Of a stretch of 64,000 nucleotides of DNA, positions 34,653 to 45,261 are shown piece by piece. Each line of letters opens with the position of its first letter. Position 1 is the first letter of the stretch. Source of the stretch: Solimonas sp964507195 (GTDB taxonomy: Bacteria > Pseudomonadota > Gammaproteobacteria > Nevskiales > Nevskiaceae). The position numbers were made by a program, and so were the translations under genes. The stretch spans positions 6,195 to 70,194 of the forward strand of contig CAZDPA010000002.1 of the NCBI GenBank assembly GCA_964507195.1, written 5' to 3'. Below the pieces are notes generated by a model, which worked only from the letters and a program-made list of their open reading frames with translations, did not search any database and had not been told where the DNA came from.

Positions 34653-37600
34653 TCAGCCCCCGGCAAAGTCCCACTGCAGCTGCAGGCCGACGAGGCTGAA
34701 GTCGAAGTCGGACGACGAGCGCCAGTAGTCGGCGGCCAGGCCCAGGGAGACCTGAGGCGTCAGGCTGGCGCGCACGCCCAGGCCCGCGGTCCAGCCCATG
34801 CCGGAATCGGAACGCTCGATGCTCATCGCGTCGGTGCGCACCGTCACCGCGCTGTCCCACAGGTAGGCGCCGCCGCGTGCGTTGAGCGCGAAGACCGGAT
34901 CGAGCCGCTGCTCGCCGACAACGCCCAGCCGCACGACACTGCCGAGGCCCTGCACCTGCTTTGCAGCAGCGGCGAGCAGGGGTTCGAGCGTCGGCGGCGC
35001 GGTGCCGCTGAGCGAGACTTCCCGGCTCTCGGCGCGCAGATAGCCCAGCTCCGCGCTCAGGAACGGCAGCAGCCGGTAGCCGGCGTACAGCTCCGCACCG
35101 AAGCTGCCGTCGTCCGCACGCGCGTCCACCGCATAGCCTTCGCGCTGCAGATTGCGGCTGATCTGGCCATCGTCCGCCGAGGTGAGCGCATGGCCGATGC
35201 GTGCGCCGACGTAGGCATTCGACAGGTCCAGCGCATGGGACGGTGCTGCGCAGGCCAGCGCCAGTGCTGCTGCGATGCGCAGATCTATCCGGCGACGCGC
35301 CGGACCGGTCTGTGCGCGGGTCTCTCGATACACCGCGCCGTTGGCGCGGCACTCGAGACGAACGGAGTGGGTTTGTACTGGCTTGGATAAAAGCCATGAA
35401 GCCCGTTCGGGATGATGGTGTGTCGGCTCAGATGCCCCCACTGCACCCCGCTCGGGTCGAGTGCCGGCGCAGCCGGTGTATCGAGACACCGCAGCGGACC
35501 GCGCCGCAGACAGTCGTCGCAGCAGCGCACCCAGCGCCAGCACGATCAGCAGCCACGGCCCGGCCGCACCGCCGCCTTCGGCCGTCACCGTGACCGGTGG
35601 CAGCGCGGTCGGCGTGCTGATGCGGAACGTCGCTTCGCGGTCGCCGATGCTGAGCGTCACCTCCAGTGTCGTGCCGTAGGTCTCCGGGGCCACGGCGCGC
35701 AGCTGCACCGTGTCGCCCAGGCGCACCACGCCGGGCTCGGCCGTGAACTCGCCGCCGTTGATGCGGTACTCGCCGCCTTCGATGCGGATCGATACCACCG
35801 TGTCGATGCCCAGGATCGTCACCAGCTCACTGAGCAGGGTCTCGCCCGGCTCTGCGCCTTCGATCGTGCCCAGTTCGATCACGTCCGGCATCCGGTCCGG
35901 TGGTGGCGGCGTCGCGGTTGGCGTTGCGGTCGGCACCGCCGTCGGCACCGCCGTCGCGGTAGGTGTCGGAACGATGGTCGGCACCGGCGTCGGTGTTGCC
36001 GTCGGCACCGGGGTGGCAGTAGGTGTCGCGGTCGGTGTTGCTGTCGGCACCGGCGTTGCAGTCGGCGCCACGGTCGGCACCGCCGTCGGCGTCGCCACCG
36101 GGGCGCTGCGCGTGGTGACGGTGAAGCCCGCGCTCACACCGCCGATGGTCAGCGTAGCCGTCACCGGCGTGTCGAACGAGGCCGACGCGGTGGTGCGCAC
36201 CCGCACTGTCGCGCCGTTGACCACCGTGCCCGGCGTGCTGGTGAAGGTGCCGCCGTCGATGCTGTATGCGCCGCCGCTGATGCTGATCGGCACATCGACG
36301 TTGATGCCGGACACCGTGATGCCGGTGCTGGTCTGCACGCTCGATGGCGCCACCCCCGTGACCGGCGTGAAGCTGAAGGCGTCCGGCGTCGTCAGGCTGC
36401 CGAAGCCACTCACATCGACGAACCTGGCGACAGGAAAGTCCGCGCCGGCATTGCTGGCGATGCCAAGCCGGGTATCGGCAGCGCCCGCAGCCGTCGGGCT
36501 GTAGCGCACCACGACCTCACACTCATCGTCGTTGTCCTGCAGCGGTGCCGGCACGCTTGTGCAGGTCTGGCTGACGACGCTGAACGGCGCGTCCGGATCA
36601 AAGAGCCCGATCTCGGAGATCGTGATCCCCGCAGTGCTGGGGTTGCTCTCCTGGGTCAGCGTGACGGTGAGATCGGCGGTGCTGCCCACCGGTACATTGG
36701 CGAATTCCAGAGCGGTAGGCGTGAACGTCATGTCGCGGTCGACGACTTCCATCTGCAGGGGCAGCGTGGTGCTGACGGTGCCGGTAGCGGTGTTGGTCAC
36801 CACCAGCGACCCGGTCTGCGAGCCGATGGGACCGGCGGTGAAGGCTACCGAGATGTTGCAGCTTGCTCCGGGCGCCAGAGTGACGCTGCAGGACGGGATA
36901 ATGATATTCAGAGGATCAGCTGGCAGCACCGCCAGGCTGAAGCTGAGCGGGATGTTGCCGTCGTTGCGCAGAGTCACATCGCGCGGCACAGCCCCAGCGC
37001 CAACTTGAATCTCGCCATAATCCAGGACGGCAAGATTGAACGCCGCCAGCGCCTGTTGGCCGGTGCCACTCAAACCCACGTTCGCGGGGGCTGTCGTGGC
37101 GCCATCCACCAGACCGAGCGCGAGGCTTGCGGCATAGTCCGCGGGCACGCCGGCCGTGGGCGCGAACTGGACGATCACCGAGCAACTGGCGCCGGCAATC
37201 AGGCTGGCGCCGGTCACGCAGGTGCCGCCGGTCACGCTGAACCGCGCGGGGTCAACACCGCCAAACTGCGGCGCCGCAATCGTCCCCGGCACATTGCCGT
37301 TGTTGGTCAGCAGCAGCGTGCGCGTGTTGGTGCTGCCGGCCGCGATGCCGCCAAAGGCCAGCGCTGCCGCATCCAGGTTCAGCACCAGGCTGCGTGCCAC
37401 GCCGGTGCCGCTCAGGGGCAGCGTGCGCAGCCCGGCGTCAGACGGAATGTTCAGCGTCTGCTCCTGCAAACCCGCCGCATTCGGCGAGAAGCGCACGCCG
37501 AAACTGCAGGTGTTGCCGCCGCTGCCGCTATCGAACGCAATCTCTTCACCGGAGCAGGTGTCGTTGACGACGAAGTAGCGGCCGATGCTGGCCGGGATCT

Positions 37601-40600
37601 GGCCCACCGTCAGCGCCGCGCTGCCGGTGTTGCGCAGCGTCACCATCTGCACCGCACTGTCCTCACCGACGATCACGTTGTCGAAGGCCAGCGACACCGG
37701 AGTCAGTTCCACGCCCGGCGCCACGCCGATGCCGGAGAGCGGCAGCGTGCGCTCGCCGGCCGTGGACTGCACGCGCAGCACGGTGTCCTGCTCGCCGGTC
37801 GCCTGCGGGTTGAAGCGGACCACGATCGTGCAGTCGTCGCCCGGATCGGCCAGCACGCCGCTGGCGCCGTTGCAGTTGTTGGTGATGCTGAAATCGCCCA
37901 TCGGCGCATCCAGCGTCGCGCCAGTCACCGACACCGAGCCGCTGCCGGTGTTGGTCAGCGTGATGGTCTGCGTCGGCACCGGGCTGGGGTTGACCAGCAC
38001 GTCGCCGAAGTTGCCGGTGCCGCCGCTGAGTGTCAGCGAGGCATCGGTGCTGTCGAACGTCACCGTCACCGACGGTGTTGGGCTTGCGCCGGAATCCGAC
38101 GGCACGGCCACCGTGAGGCTGTGCGCCCCTTCCGTTTGCGGACTGGGCGTCACGGTGAAGCCGCAGGTTTGAGCCGGCAACAGCGCCAGGTTTGCGGCAC
38201 AGGCCGGACTGCCGCTGCCCACCACCGTGAACTCACCGCTATCCCCGGTCACCGACAAGGTCCCGAGTGTGACGCGCGACTGACCGGTATTGGTCACCGT
38301 GAACACCTGCGCCGGCCCGGTGCTGCCCACCTGCACATTGCCAAGCGCCGTGGTGCCGGATGGGCTGATGCTGAGCGCTCCGAAAAGATTGCTCGTTACC
38401 TGCAGCGGGGCACTCAGGGTGCTGTTGCCATAGATCAGGTCAGCACCGAGCTGGTCGAGATATAAACCCGCCGATACGCCCTGCAGCGCCGGCAAGCTGC
38501 CGTAGACAAACAGCTCCTGCACCGCACCGGTACCGACGCCGTTCAGCCTGTTTCCAGTCGCACTGCCCCAGGGCAGCGTGCGCGCCGCATCCTGGAACAC
38601 TTGATAGCCCAGCGTTGCGCCATCCAGGTTTTCCATGAGGCGCAGGCTCTCCGTCGCGCCGATGCCGATACCCTGATCCAGCGCAATGCTGTACGGCGTG
38701 CCTGCGGTGCAGCTCACTCTCAGCTTCGCGGCCCGGCTCTCATTGCTGCCCGCGGCATAGTTGTAGTCATTCAATTCTAGAGACGCTTGTGCGCTGAACA
38801 CCGAGCAAGTCCCCGTCGCATCACCCGTGATCGATGTTCCCACCACGCTGGCATTGCTCGGGTTGACGTTCATTGTCGTGCTGCGCGCGCCGATGTCCGT
38901 GGTCGGCGCAAACACCACCGTGAACGAGCACGGCGCGCCGCCGGGTGCGAGGCTCGCGCCCGCGCAGGTATTGCCGGTGGCCGACAGGCTGAAGTCAGCG
39001 CTGTTGCCGCCCGCAAACGTCACCGCCCCACTCGCTGGCAACAGCAGCGTGGTGTTGCCGGTGTTGCTGACGGTGAATGTGCGCTGCGCAGACGTCGTCA
39101 ACTCCACCGCGCCGAAGTTAGAGGTGCCGTTCACCGACGCCACCGGCACCAGCGGTGCCGTGCCCATGCCGCTGAGCGTGCTCAGATTCAGACTGCTGCC
39201 GTTGTCGGCGTTGCTTATCAGGTTGATCGCACCGCTGCGCTCATCGGTGCTGCCGGGCGTGAACGTCACGTTGAAGGTGCAGGTGCCGTTCGCGAGCAGT
39301 ACCGTCGCGGGCAGGCACAGATTGTTGCTGATTGTGAACTCGGTGCTGGTGCTGCTCAGGCTGGTCACGGTCAGCGTGGCGTCGCCGGTGTTCGTCAGCG
39401 TGAATGGCAGCGCCGAGCTGCTGTTGCCAACGCTGATGCTGCCAAAGTCCTGGGTCGCCGGCGTTACGCTCGCCACCGACGCAGTCGCATGGCCCCTCAC
39501 CGACAGATTGGCAACGGCGGTCAGGCCCGCATTGGTCGGGTCGGTGAGCGTGAATCGCTGGATTGCGGTGTTGTAGTCGGTCGGCGCCGTCACCGCCGGG
39601 GCGGTGAAGCGGATGCCGATATTGCAGGACGCACTCGCCGCCAGCGTCGCGCCGCAGGCCGGTGCCGTAATGCCGCTGGTGACGAGGGAGAAGGTCGTCG
39701 CATCCACCATCACCGAGCTGCTGATCGACGTCGTCAGATCAGCGGTGATGTTGCCGGTGTTGGTCACCGCCACCGTCTGCACCGCCGCCGCGCTGCCGCT
39801 GTGCGCGCTGAAGCTGAGCGGCCCCACCGGGTTGAGCGTGAGGCTCAGCGCACGTGCGGTGCCGATGCCGGTCAGCGGCACATCCACGGTGGTGCCACCG
39901 AGCGTATAGCGCAGGGTTGCCGTGCGCGAGCCTGCTACGGTTGGGCTGAAGGTCACATTGAAGCCCTGCGTCTCGGGTCCATCGGGGCCTGTCGCGCCGC
40001 CCGGCCCCATAGTCGCCTGGAAATCACCGGCGTGGGTGCCGTCCAAGCTCACCGTACCAGTGGTGGCAAGCGGTCCGGTGATGGTGACGCTCTGACTGCT
40101 ACTCGTCGTGCCCACCAGTTGCGAGACAAAGCTCAGCGAGGTCGGGTTGGCGGTGAAGCTCGGCGGCACCGCCTCGTAAGCGCCCACGTCGCATGCACTG
40201 CCCTGCGGGCGAACGGTGCCGCGCTGGTCGCGGTTGCCGATGGGCGCGTTGCTGCACACCGTGGCATTGCCGGCATCAATCGCCACGCTGCCAGGCAGTA
40301 ACGCAATCGTCTGCGTGGAGCCGCCGTTGTCGGCCAGTGCGCCGAGATTCAGCGCAGTGGGCGTGGTGGCGCTGCCACCGACCAGCAAGCTGCCGGTTCC
40401 GCAGGAGGTGTCGGTGATCAGATTCGTATTGCCCGCAGGCAACACATTGCCTGCGCAGATCGGGGACGCGCCACTGAGGATGTTGTTGCGGAGCAGGGGG
40501 GCGAAGATTTGCTGCGAATAAATGGTCTGGCCGAGGCCGGGTGTCTCGCCGGCGCCAACGCTATTGCCGACGAAGGTGTTGTTGACGACCTCCATCGCGA

Positions 40601-43600
40601 TAAAGGCTGTCTCGGAATAAATCGCGCCGCCGTTGCCGCCGTTGCCGCCTGCCCCGACCGACGCGCTCGGCCCGCCCACCCCGGATCTATTGCCGGAGAA
40701 GGTGCTGTTGCTGAAAGCGTGGTCAGTACCCACGACAACGATGGCACCGCCACGGCCACCGTGGCCACCACTGCCACCAATGCTGGAGCCGCCCGCACCG
40801 GCTGTATTGCCTGAGAGCGTACTGCTACTGACGGTGACCGAGCCACTGACGTAGATTGCGCCGCCATCGCCGCCGCGCCCGCCGCCGGTGCCGTCGGGGC
40901 CATTGCCGCCGGCGGTTTGATCGCTGCCGTTTCCTGCGGCATTCGAGACCAGCGTGCTGTCGCTGATCGTCAGCCCACCCACGGCGTAAATTGCGCCACC
41001 GCTGCCGCCGCCGTTGCCGAATTGAAGACCCTCACTTCCGCCGCCCGCAGCATTCCCGGACAGCCTGCTGTTGCTAATCGTGAGCGCACCGCTGGCGTGA
41101 ATCGCGCCGCCATCGCGCCCCGCAGTACTAGATCCGAATATGCCGTCCTCCGCCCGCCCACCCCGCAACGTGAGCCGGCTGAGCGCCAGCGTGCTGCCAG
41201 TCTGCGTGACCAACAGGCGGAACTGGCCGGTGGCGCTGCTGCTGCGTTCGACAATGGCGCCGTTACCTTCGATTGTGAGCTTGCCGAGAATCACCGGCAG
41301 GGCGTTAGCGCCCTCGCGGATGAAACGGATGCCGTTGGCATCTTCGGTCTGGTTGGTCTTGGCGAAGCTGTAGAGGCAGCCCGTGGCGAGGTGGATGGTC
41401 TGCGGGTTGACCAGATCGGTATTGGCGCGGTCCACCGCGCGGATCAGGTCGATGGGACCCTGCGCCGGGTCGGCGTCGCAGGCGACGTTAATGTCGCCAA
41501 CTGCCGTGCCGCTCAGGGCCAGGCTCTGTGCGGCGCCGTCACGTGTGTAGCTGAGTGTGCCGGTGTCGCGGCCGCCCTGGGTCGGTGCGTATTCCACGGT
41601 GACCTGGCAGCTCTGGCCATCGCCCAGCATCGCGCCGCAGGTGTTTGAAGCGATCGCAAAGCCGGTGCTGGCGACGAAGCCGCCGAGCGCCACCGCGCTG
41701 CCGCTGGTGTTGCTGATGGTGAAGGTTTCGGTATTGCTGTTTCCAGTACTCACGCTGCCCAGATCCAGCGCAGCGCCCATGCCGCTGAGCGGCACATCAA
41801 GACTGCCGCCTCCACTGCTGTAGGTGAGCACGGCGTTGCGGGCACTGCCATCCACGGGCGTAAAGCGCACTTGCACCGCGCAGGGGTTGGTCATGCCATC
41901 GCAGGTGTTGCTGCCCGGCACCACGGCAAACTGGCCGGGGTGAGTTCCGCCAATGCCAAAACTGCCGGCCGTGCCGCTGGCATCGGTGATGCTCAGGGTC
42001 AAAGGAGCGCTGGTGGCACCGACGGCCACGTTGCCAAAGTCCAGCGCTGTGGGATTGGCGCTGAGCACCACAGCCGGCAGGTTGTAGTTGATGGTGCCGG
42101 TGGCGGTGTCGGGAGCACCGTCCACGCGGTAGCGCGTGTTGAGGACCACCGTCATGTACGAGTCGCCGAACTCGTAGCCGGTGAGCACGTCCAGTTGGCC
42201 GTCGCCGTTGAAGTCCGCAGCGTGCAATTCGTCCAGAGCTTTGTCCGGATCGGCGAAATAGGCCGTGCCGGCAAACGTGGGCGTTGTGCTGCCCGGCACC
42301 GTGCCGTTGAGCAGCAGGGTGTAACCGCGACCGCTGGTCACCAGCAGATCCGGCTTGCCGTCATGGTTGATGTCGGCGATGGACAAATTGCCGCGGACAG
42401 CATTTCCTAGTGTTACGTTCTGACTCGGCGAAAAACTGAGCGCGCCGCCGGCTGGCGTGGTGTTGAGCCGCGTCATGATGCAGGGGGGAGTCCCGTCGCT
42501 GCCGCAATTGTTGCCGTTGCTGGCGTAACCGACCATATCCCGTTTGCCGTCGCCATTGATGTCCACCAGCTGGACGTTCCGACCTCCCTGGAACGTCACC
42601 GGACCGCTGAAGGGGTCAACGAAACTGACGGAACCGCCCGGCGTGCTGGTGTTACGGAAGACCTGCGAAAGATCGAAGCTAGCCCCGGCCACCACATCGG
42701 GTTTGCCGTCACCATCGAGGTCCGCAGCCGCGATCGAGGCAAAGTTGAAGGTGGTCAGCAGGGTGTGGCCTGCACTGAAACTGAGCGCTCCGCCCGGCAC
42801 GCTGGTGTTGAGCAGCACGTAAATCCTGGATTGGGTCCGATCACCGGCCAGCAAATCCGGCTTGCCGTCGAAGTTGAAGTCCGCGACGGCAAAACTGCTG
42901 ACGAAGTGATTGGTCTGCAAGGTCGGGACGCTGACGCTCACCGGCGCGACGAAGGATGGCGTGCCGGTAGCCGGATCGGTGACATTGCGCACCGCGACAA
43001 CGGCCGCGGGAACGTTGCTGCCGGCATAGACGATGTCCGGTTTGCCGTCGCCGTTGAAGTCGGTCGCGATCTTGACGTCGTAGGACGGATTCGGTTGCCC
43101 CGCGATGACATTAACCGGCGCGGCGAAGCTGGGCGTCCACGCTCCGGGGGCGGTGAGGTTGCGGCGCACCGCGAGCGGGCGGTCCTGGATCAGGTCCGGC
43201 CTGCCGTCGCCATCCACATCTGCGGGAATGAAGACTCGTCCGCCGACGTCTGGATAGCTTTGCAGCAGCGGGGTGAAGGCGATTGCGGCGGTGTCCAGCG
43301 TGGTGGTATTGAGCAGCACCGAGACGTTGTCACTATTTGAATTCGCCGCCACCAGATCAGGCTTGCCGTCGAGATTGACGTCGCCGATGGCGACATCTCT
43401 CGGAAAACCGCCCACCGTAAAGTTGCTGGCCGCTGCGAAGGTCGGCGTGCCGGCACCCGGCACCGTGGTATTGCGCAACACCGAGACATTATTGTTGCCG
43501 CCATTCGCTGTCACCAGATCGGGCTTGCCGTCGCCGTTGACATCGCCGATGGCGACTGACTGGAGCCCGGAGCCGACCGTGAAGTGGCTGGCGGTTATGT

Positions 43601-44867
43601 AGCTGGGTGCGCTGGCGCCGGGGTAGGTGGCGTTGAGCAGCACCGACACGGTGCCGTCAATTGAGTTCGCCGTCACCAGATCGGGCTTGCCATCACCGTT
43701 GAAATCGCCGATCGTTATGGAGGAGGGATTAAGGCCGACAGCAAAGGATTCCGCTGCACTGGCGTTGGCGTAGAACGGCGCACTGCCGGTATTGAGCAGC
43801 ACCGCGACAGTGCCGCTAGCGTTAGCCCCCCCTGTCACCGCCAGATCAGGATTGCCGTCGCCGTTGAGATCGCGGATGGCGACGGACTTCGCGGCGAAAC
43901 CCACACTGAAATGGTTCGCTGGGGCGGCGTAAAAAGGCGCACTGCCGGTATTGAGCAGCACCGAGACGTTGTCTGAATCGATGTTCGCCGCCACCAGATC
44001 GGGCTTGCTGTCGCCGTTGACGTCGCCGATGGCGACGGTTTGCGGGCTGCTGCCTACCGCAAAGGTATCCGCCGCCGTTGCATTGGCGTAGAACGGCGCG
44101 CTGCCGGTGTTGAGTAGCACCGTGACGGTGCTAGATGCAGATGAAAAGTTTGCCGTCACCAGATCGGGCTTGCCGTCGCTGTTGACATCGCCGATCGCCA
44201 CGGAAAACGGGTTGAACCCGGCCACCGTAAAGCTCGTGGCCGCTGCGTAGCTGGGCGAGCTGGCACCCGGCGCGGCCATGTTGAGCCGCACCGAGACAGA
44301 ATTACCCACGTAGTCCGCGGTCACCAGATCGGGCTTGCCGTCGCCGTTGATATCACCAATGGCCACGGAAAATGGCGCGTCGCCCACCGCAAAATTGCTT
44401 GCGGCCGAAGCGTTGGGAAAGCTGACGGTCGGACCGACGCCAACGGCAGTGTCGAGGAACAGATCAAAGGTCTTGCTGGGCTGCACGCCGCTGCCGCTGT
44501 TGCCGGCCACGGTCACCGGGATCTGCCCGCTGGTCTGGCCGGCCGGAATACTCAGCACACCGGTGGTGGCGGTGTAATCGGTACCCGCCACCGCGCTGCC
44601 GTCCACGGTCTCGTAGCGCAGATAGCGGTCGTAGCTGCTGTCGCCGGTGGTGCTGACCAGGAAGTTGAGCGTCTGCGACGCGGGTCCGGTCACGGTGACC
44701 ATGGCCTCGCCCACCGCCACGGTGCCGGGCTGGCCGACGGCGGACAGCGACACGAACAGGCCGAGCAAGCCCGTCCAGATTCTTTGTGGGCCCAGGGAAC
44801 GCTCAGCCTTGCCGGACTGCGAAGCTGTGAACAAGGAACGGCGTGCAGAAGACGGGATGCGGTTCAT
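34653..44867 (-). CDS. Giant surface adhesin-like protein read through into an outer-membrane barrel
   Basis: A continuous frame of 3404 aa from the ATG at 44867 (AGGA upstream; MNRIPSSARRSLF). In order: signal sequence (about 30-46); a Calx-beta-like domain (VAGTDYTATTGVLSIPAGQT, about 50-140); some fifteen FG-GAP/VCBS repeats of the type VAIGDVNGDGKPDLVTAN (about 142-920), an integrin-like propeller; a Pmp-like beta-helix with GGAIY and LSGNTAG repeats (about 1236-1440); a choice-of-anchor Q-like end (VAIDAGN...DQRGTVRPQG...CDVGAYE); many choice-of-anchor D/ASH-type repeats (about 1570-2820) with the LDFGNVAVG pattern; a Pro/Thr linker (2920-2990); and a GlyGly-CTERM-like tail (GGGAAGPWLLIVLALGALLR, about 3096-3118). 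Instead of stopping, the frame crosses two REP-like units and enters a signal peptide plus an OmpA-like eight-strand barrel (DLSNAYVGARIGH to LQLQWDFAGG). A GTG at 35333 could start the barrel as its own gene. Confidence 0.85.
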   Translation of the reverse strand: MNRIPSSARRSLFTASQSGKAERSLGPQRIWTGLLGLFVSLSAVGQPGTVAVGEAMVTVTGPASQTLNFLVSTTGDSSYDRYLRYETVDGSAVAGTDYTATTGVLSIPAGQTSGQIPVTVAGNSGSGVQPSKTFDLFLDTAVGVGPTVSFPNASAASNFAVGDAPFSVAIGDINGDGKPDLVTADYVGNSVSVRLNMAAPGASSPSYAAATSFTVAGFNPFSVAIGDVNSDGKPDLVTANFSSASSTVTVLLNTGSAPFYANATAADTFAVGSSPQTVAIGDVNGDSKPDLVAANIDSDNVSVLLNTGSAPFYAAPANHFSVGFAAKSVAIRDLNGDGNPDLAVTGGANASGTVAVLLNTGSAPFYANASAAESFAVGLNPSSITIGDFNGDGKPDLVTANSIDGTVSVLLNATYPGASAPSYITASHFTVGSGLQSVAIGDVNGDGKPDLVTANGGNNNVSVLRNTTVPGAGTPTFAAASNFTVGGFPRDVAIGDVNLDGKPDLVAANSNSDNVSVLLNTTTLDTAAIAFTPLLQSYPDVGGRVFIPADVDGDGRPDLIQDRPLAVRRNLTAPGAWTPSFAAPVNVIAGQPNPSYDVKIATDFNGDGKPDIVYAGSNVPAAVVAVRNVTDPATGTPSFVAPVSVSVPTLQTNHFVSSFAVADFNFDGKPDLLAGDRTQSRIYVLLNTSVPGGALSFSAGHTLLTTFNFASIAAADLDGDGKPDVVAGASFDLSQVFRNTSTPGGSVSFVDPFSGPVTFQGGRNVQLVDINGDGKRDMVGYASNGNNCGSDGTPPCIMTRLNTTPAGGALSFSPSQNVTLGNAVRGNLSIADINHDGKPDLLVTSGRGYTLLLNGTVPGSTTPTFAGTAYFADPDKALDELHAADFNGDGQLDVLTGYEFGDSYMTVVLNTRYRVDGAPDTATGTINYNLPAVVLSANPTALDFGNVAVGATSAPLTLSITDASGTAGSFGIGGTHPGQFAVVPGSNTCDGMTNPCAVQVRFTPVDGSARNAVLTYSSGGGSLDVPLSGMGAALDLGSVSTGNSNTETFTISNTSGSAVALGGFVASTGFAIASNTCGAMLGDGQSCQVTVEYAPTQGGRDTGTLSYTRDGAAQSLALSGTAVGDINVACDADPAQGPIDLIRAVDRANTDLVNPQTIHLATGCLYSFAKTNQTEDANGIRFIREGANALPVILGKLTIEGNGAIVERSSSATGQFRLLVTQTGSTLALSRLTLRGGRAEDGIFGSSTAGRDGGAIHASGALTISNSRLSGNAAGGGSEGLQFGNGGGSGGAIYAVGGLTISDSTLVSNAAGNGSDQTAGGNGPDGTGGGRGGDGGAIYVSGSVTVSSSTLSGNTAGAGGSSIGGSGGHGGRGGAIVVVGTDHAFSNSTFSGNRSGVGGPSASVGAGGNGGNGGAIYSETAFIAMEVVNNTFVGNSVGAGETPGLGQTIYSQQIFAPLLRNNILSGASPICAGNVLPAGNTNLITDTSCGTGSLLVGGSATTPTALNLGALADNGGSTQTIALLPGSVAIDAGNATVCSNAPIGNRDQRGTVRPQGSACDVGAYEAVPPSFTANPTSLSFVSQLVGTTSSSQSVTITGPLATTGTVSLDGTHAGDFQATMGPGGATGPDGPETQGFNVTFSPTVAGSRTATLRYTLGGTTVDVPLTGIGTARALSLTLNPVGPLSFSAHSGSAAAVQTVAVTNTGNITADLTTSISSSVMVDATTFSLVTSGITAPACGATLAASASCNIGIRFTAPAVTAPTDYNTAIQRFTLTDPTNAGLTAVANLSVRGHATASVASVTPATQDFGSISVGNSSSALPFTLTNTGDATLTVTSLSSTSTEFTISNNLCLPATVLLANGTCTFNVTFTPGSTDERSGAINLISNADNGSSLNLSTLSGMGTAPLVPVASVNGTSNFGAVELTTSAQRTFTVSNTGNTTLLLPASGAVTFAGGNSADFSLSATGNTCAGASLAPGGAPCSFTVVFAPTTDIGARSTTMNVNPSNASVVGTSITGDATGTCSVFSAQASLELNDYNYAAGSNESRAAKLRVSCTAGTPYSIALDQGIGIGATESLRLMENLDGATLGYQVFQDAARTLPWGSATGNRLNGVGTGAVQELFVYGSLPALQGVSAGLYLDQLGADLIYGNSTLSAPLQVTSNLFGALSISPSGTTALGNVQVGSTGPAQVFTVTNTGQSRVTLGTLSVTGDSGEFTVVGSGSPACAANLALLPAQTCGFTVTPSPQTEGAHSLTVAVPSDSGASPTPSVTVTFDSTDASLTLSGGTGNFGDVLVNPSPVPTQTITLTNTGSGSVSVTGATLDAPMGDFSITNNCNGASGVLADPGDDCTIVVRFNPQATGEQDTVLRVQSTAGERTLPLSGIGVAPGVELTPVSLAFDNVIVGEDSAVQMVTLRNTGSAALTVGQIPASIGRYFVVNDTCSGEEIAFDSGSGGNTCSFGVRFSPNAAGLQEQTLNIPSDAGLRTLPLSGTGVARSLVLNLDAAALAFGGIAAGSTNTRTLLLTNNGNVPGTIAAPQFGGVDPARFSVTGGTCVTGASLIAGASCSVIVQFAPTAGVPADYAASLALGLVDGATTAPANVGLSGTGQQALAAFNLAVLDYGEIQVGAGAVPRDVTLRNDGNIPLSFSLAVLPADPLNIIIPSCSVTLAPGASCNISVAFTAGPIGSQTGSLVVTNTATGTVSTTLPLQMEVVDRDMTFTPTALEFANVPVGSTADLTVTLTQESNPSTAGITISEIGLFDPDAPFSVVSQTCTSVPAPLQDNDDECEVVVRYSPTAAGAADTRLGIASNAGADFPVARFVDVSGFGSLTTPDAFSFTPVTGVAPSSVQTSTGITVSGINVDVPISISGGAYSIDGGTFTSTPGTVVNGATVRVRTTASASFDTPVTATLTIGGVSAGFTVTTRSAPVATPTAVPTVAPTATPVPTATPTATPTATPVPTATPTPVPTIVPTPTATAVPTAVPTATPTATPPPPDRMPDVIELGTIEGAEPGETLLSELVTILGIDTVVSIRIEGGEYRINGGEFTAEPGVVRLGDTVQLRAVAPETYGTTLEVTLSIGDREATFRISTPTALPPVTVTAEGGGAAGPWLLIVLALGALLRRLSAARSAAVSRYTGCAGTRPERGAVGASEPTHHHPERASWLLSKPVQTHSVRLECRANGAVYRETRAQTGPARRRIDLRIAAALALACAAPSHALDLSNAYVGARIGHALTSADDGQISRNLQREGYAVDARADDGSFGAELYAGYRLLPFLSAELGYLRAESREVSLSGTAPPTLEPLLAAAAKQVQGLGSVVRLGVVGEQRLDPVFALNARGGAYLWDSAVTVRTDAMSIERSDSGMGWTAGLGVRASLTPQVSLGLAADYWRSSSDFDFSLVGLQLQWDFAGG
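35323..35486. repeat. REP/BIME-like pair of inverted repeat units
   Basis: Unit A at 35323-35356 begins TCTCGATACACCG and ends GCACTCGA. Unit B at 35457-35486 is its inverted counterpart, beginning TCGAGTGCCG and ending GGTGTATCGAGA. Each has a short GC-rich hairpin in the middle (CGCGCC-GTT-GGCGCG in A). About 100 bp separates them. The outer TCTCGATAC/ACTCGA ends are typical of repetitive extragenic palindromes in GC-rich genomes. They lie exactly between the adhesin CTERM tail and the barrel signal peptide. Confidence 0.75.
35895..36105. repeat. Low-complexity tandem repeat encoding the Pro/Thr linker of the adhesin
   Basis: Repeated GTCGGCACCGCCGTCGGC-type units on the plus strand code on the minus strand for PTATPVPTATPTA-like repeats. 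It forms a flexible spacer before the last surface domain and the CTERM tail, and is prone to slippage. Confidence 0.8.
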
Positions 44868-45261
44868 GGTCTGTATCCTGGAACTCGGGTCCGGCAGACG
44901 CCGAGGCGGTGAGCCGGTGGCGCTGGGGTTGCAACGGGGGTGCTGAGAAAGGGGCGAACCTGGCGACGGGTTCGTACGCCCGGCCGGCCAGCATCTGCAC
45001 AGCAGAAAAAGCGCGACGGCCGGGGGACGGCTCCCGTCGCGATCACTGATGCAAGTGGAAATGGCGGCGCCAGATGACGCCGCGCCAGACCGCGCCCGCC
45101 GGGCGCGGTCCAATGGCCGGACGCCCGCTGCTGGCGGTTTCCGGCTTTCTGGGTGATGCAATGAGGTGCCGCCCCGTTCACAACCATCGCCCCCCGGCGG
45201 ATGCGGCGCCGATGAGCATCGGTGCCTGGGGCCCAAGCTACGGGGCGACGAGCCGAAAAGT

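Noticed and set aside
35412..38465. 1017-codon plus-strand frame opposite the adhesin
   Set aside because: Arg/Ala/His-rich shadow of a repetitive GC-rich gene; no start context or domain.
42150..44430. Regularly repeated DNA resembling a CRISPR array
   Set aside because: Repeats are long, diverged and in frame, encoding FG-GAP/VCBS units; no identical direct repeats with unique spacers.
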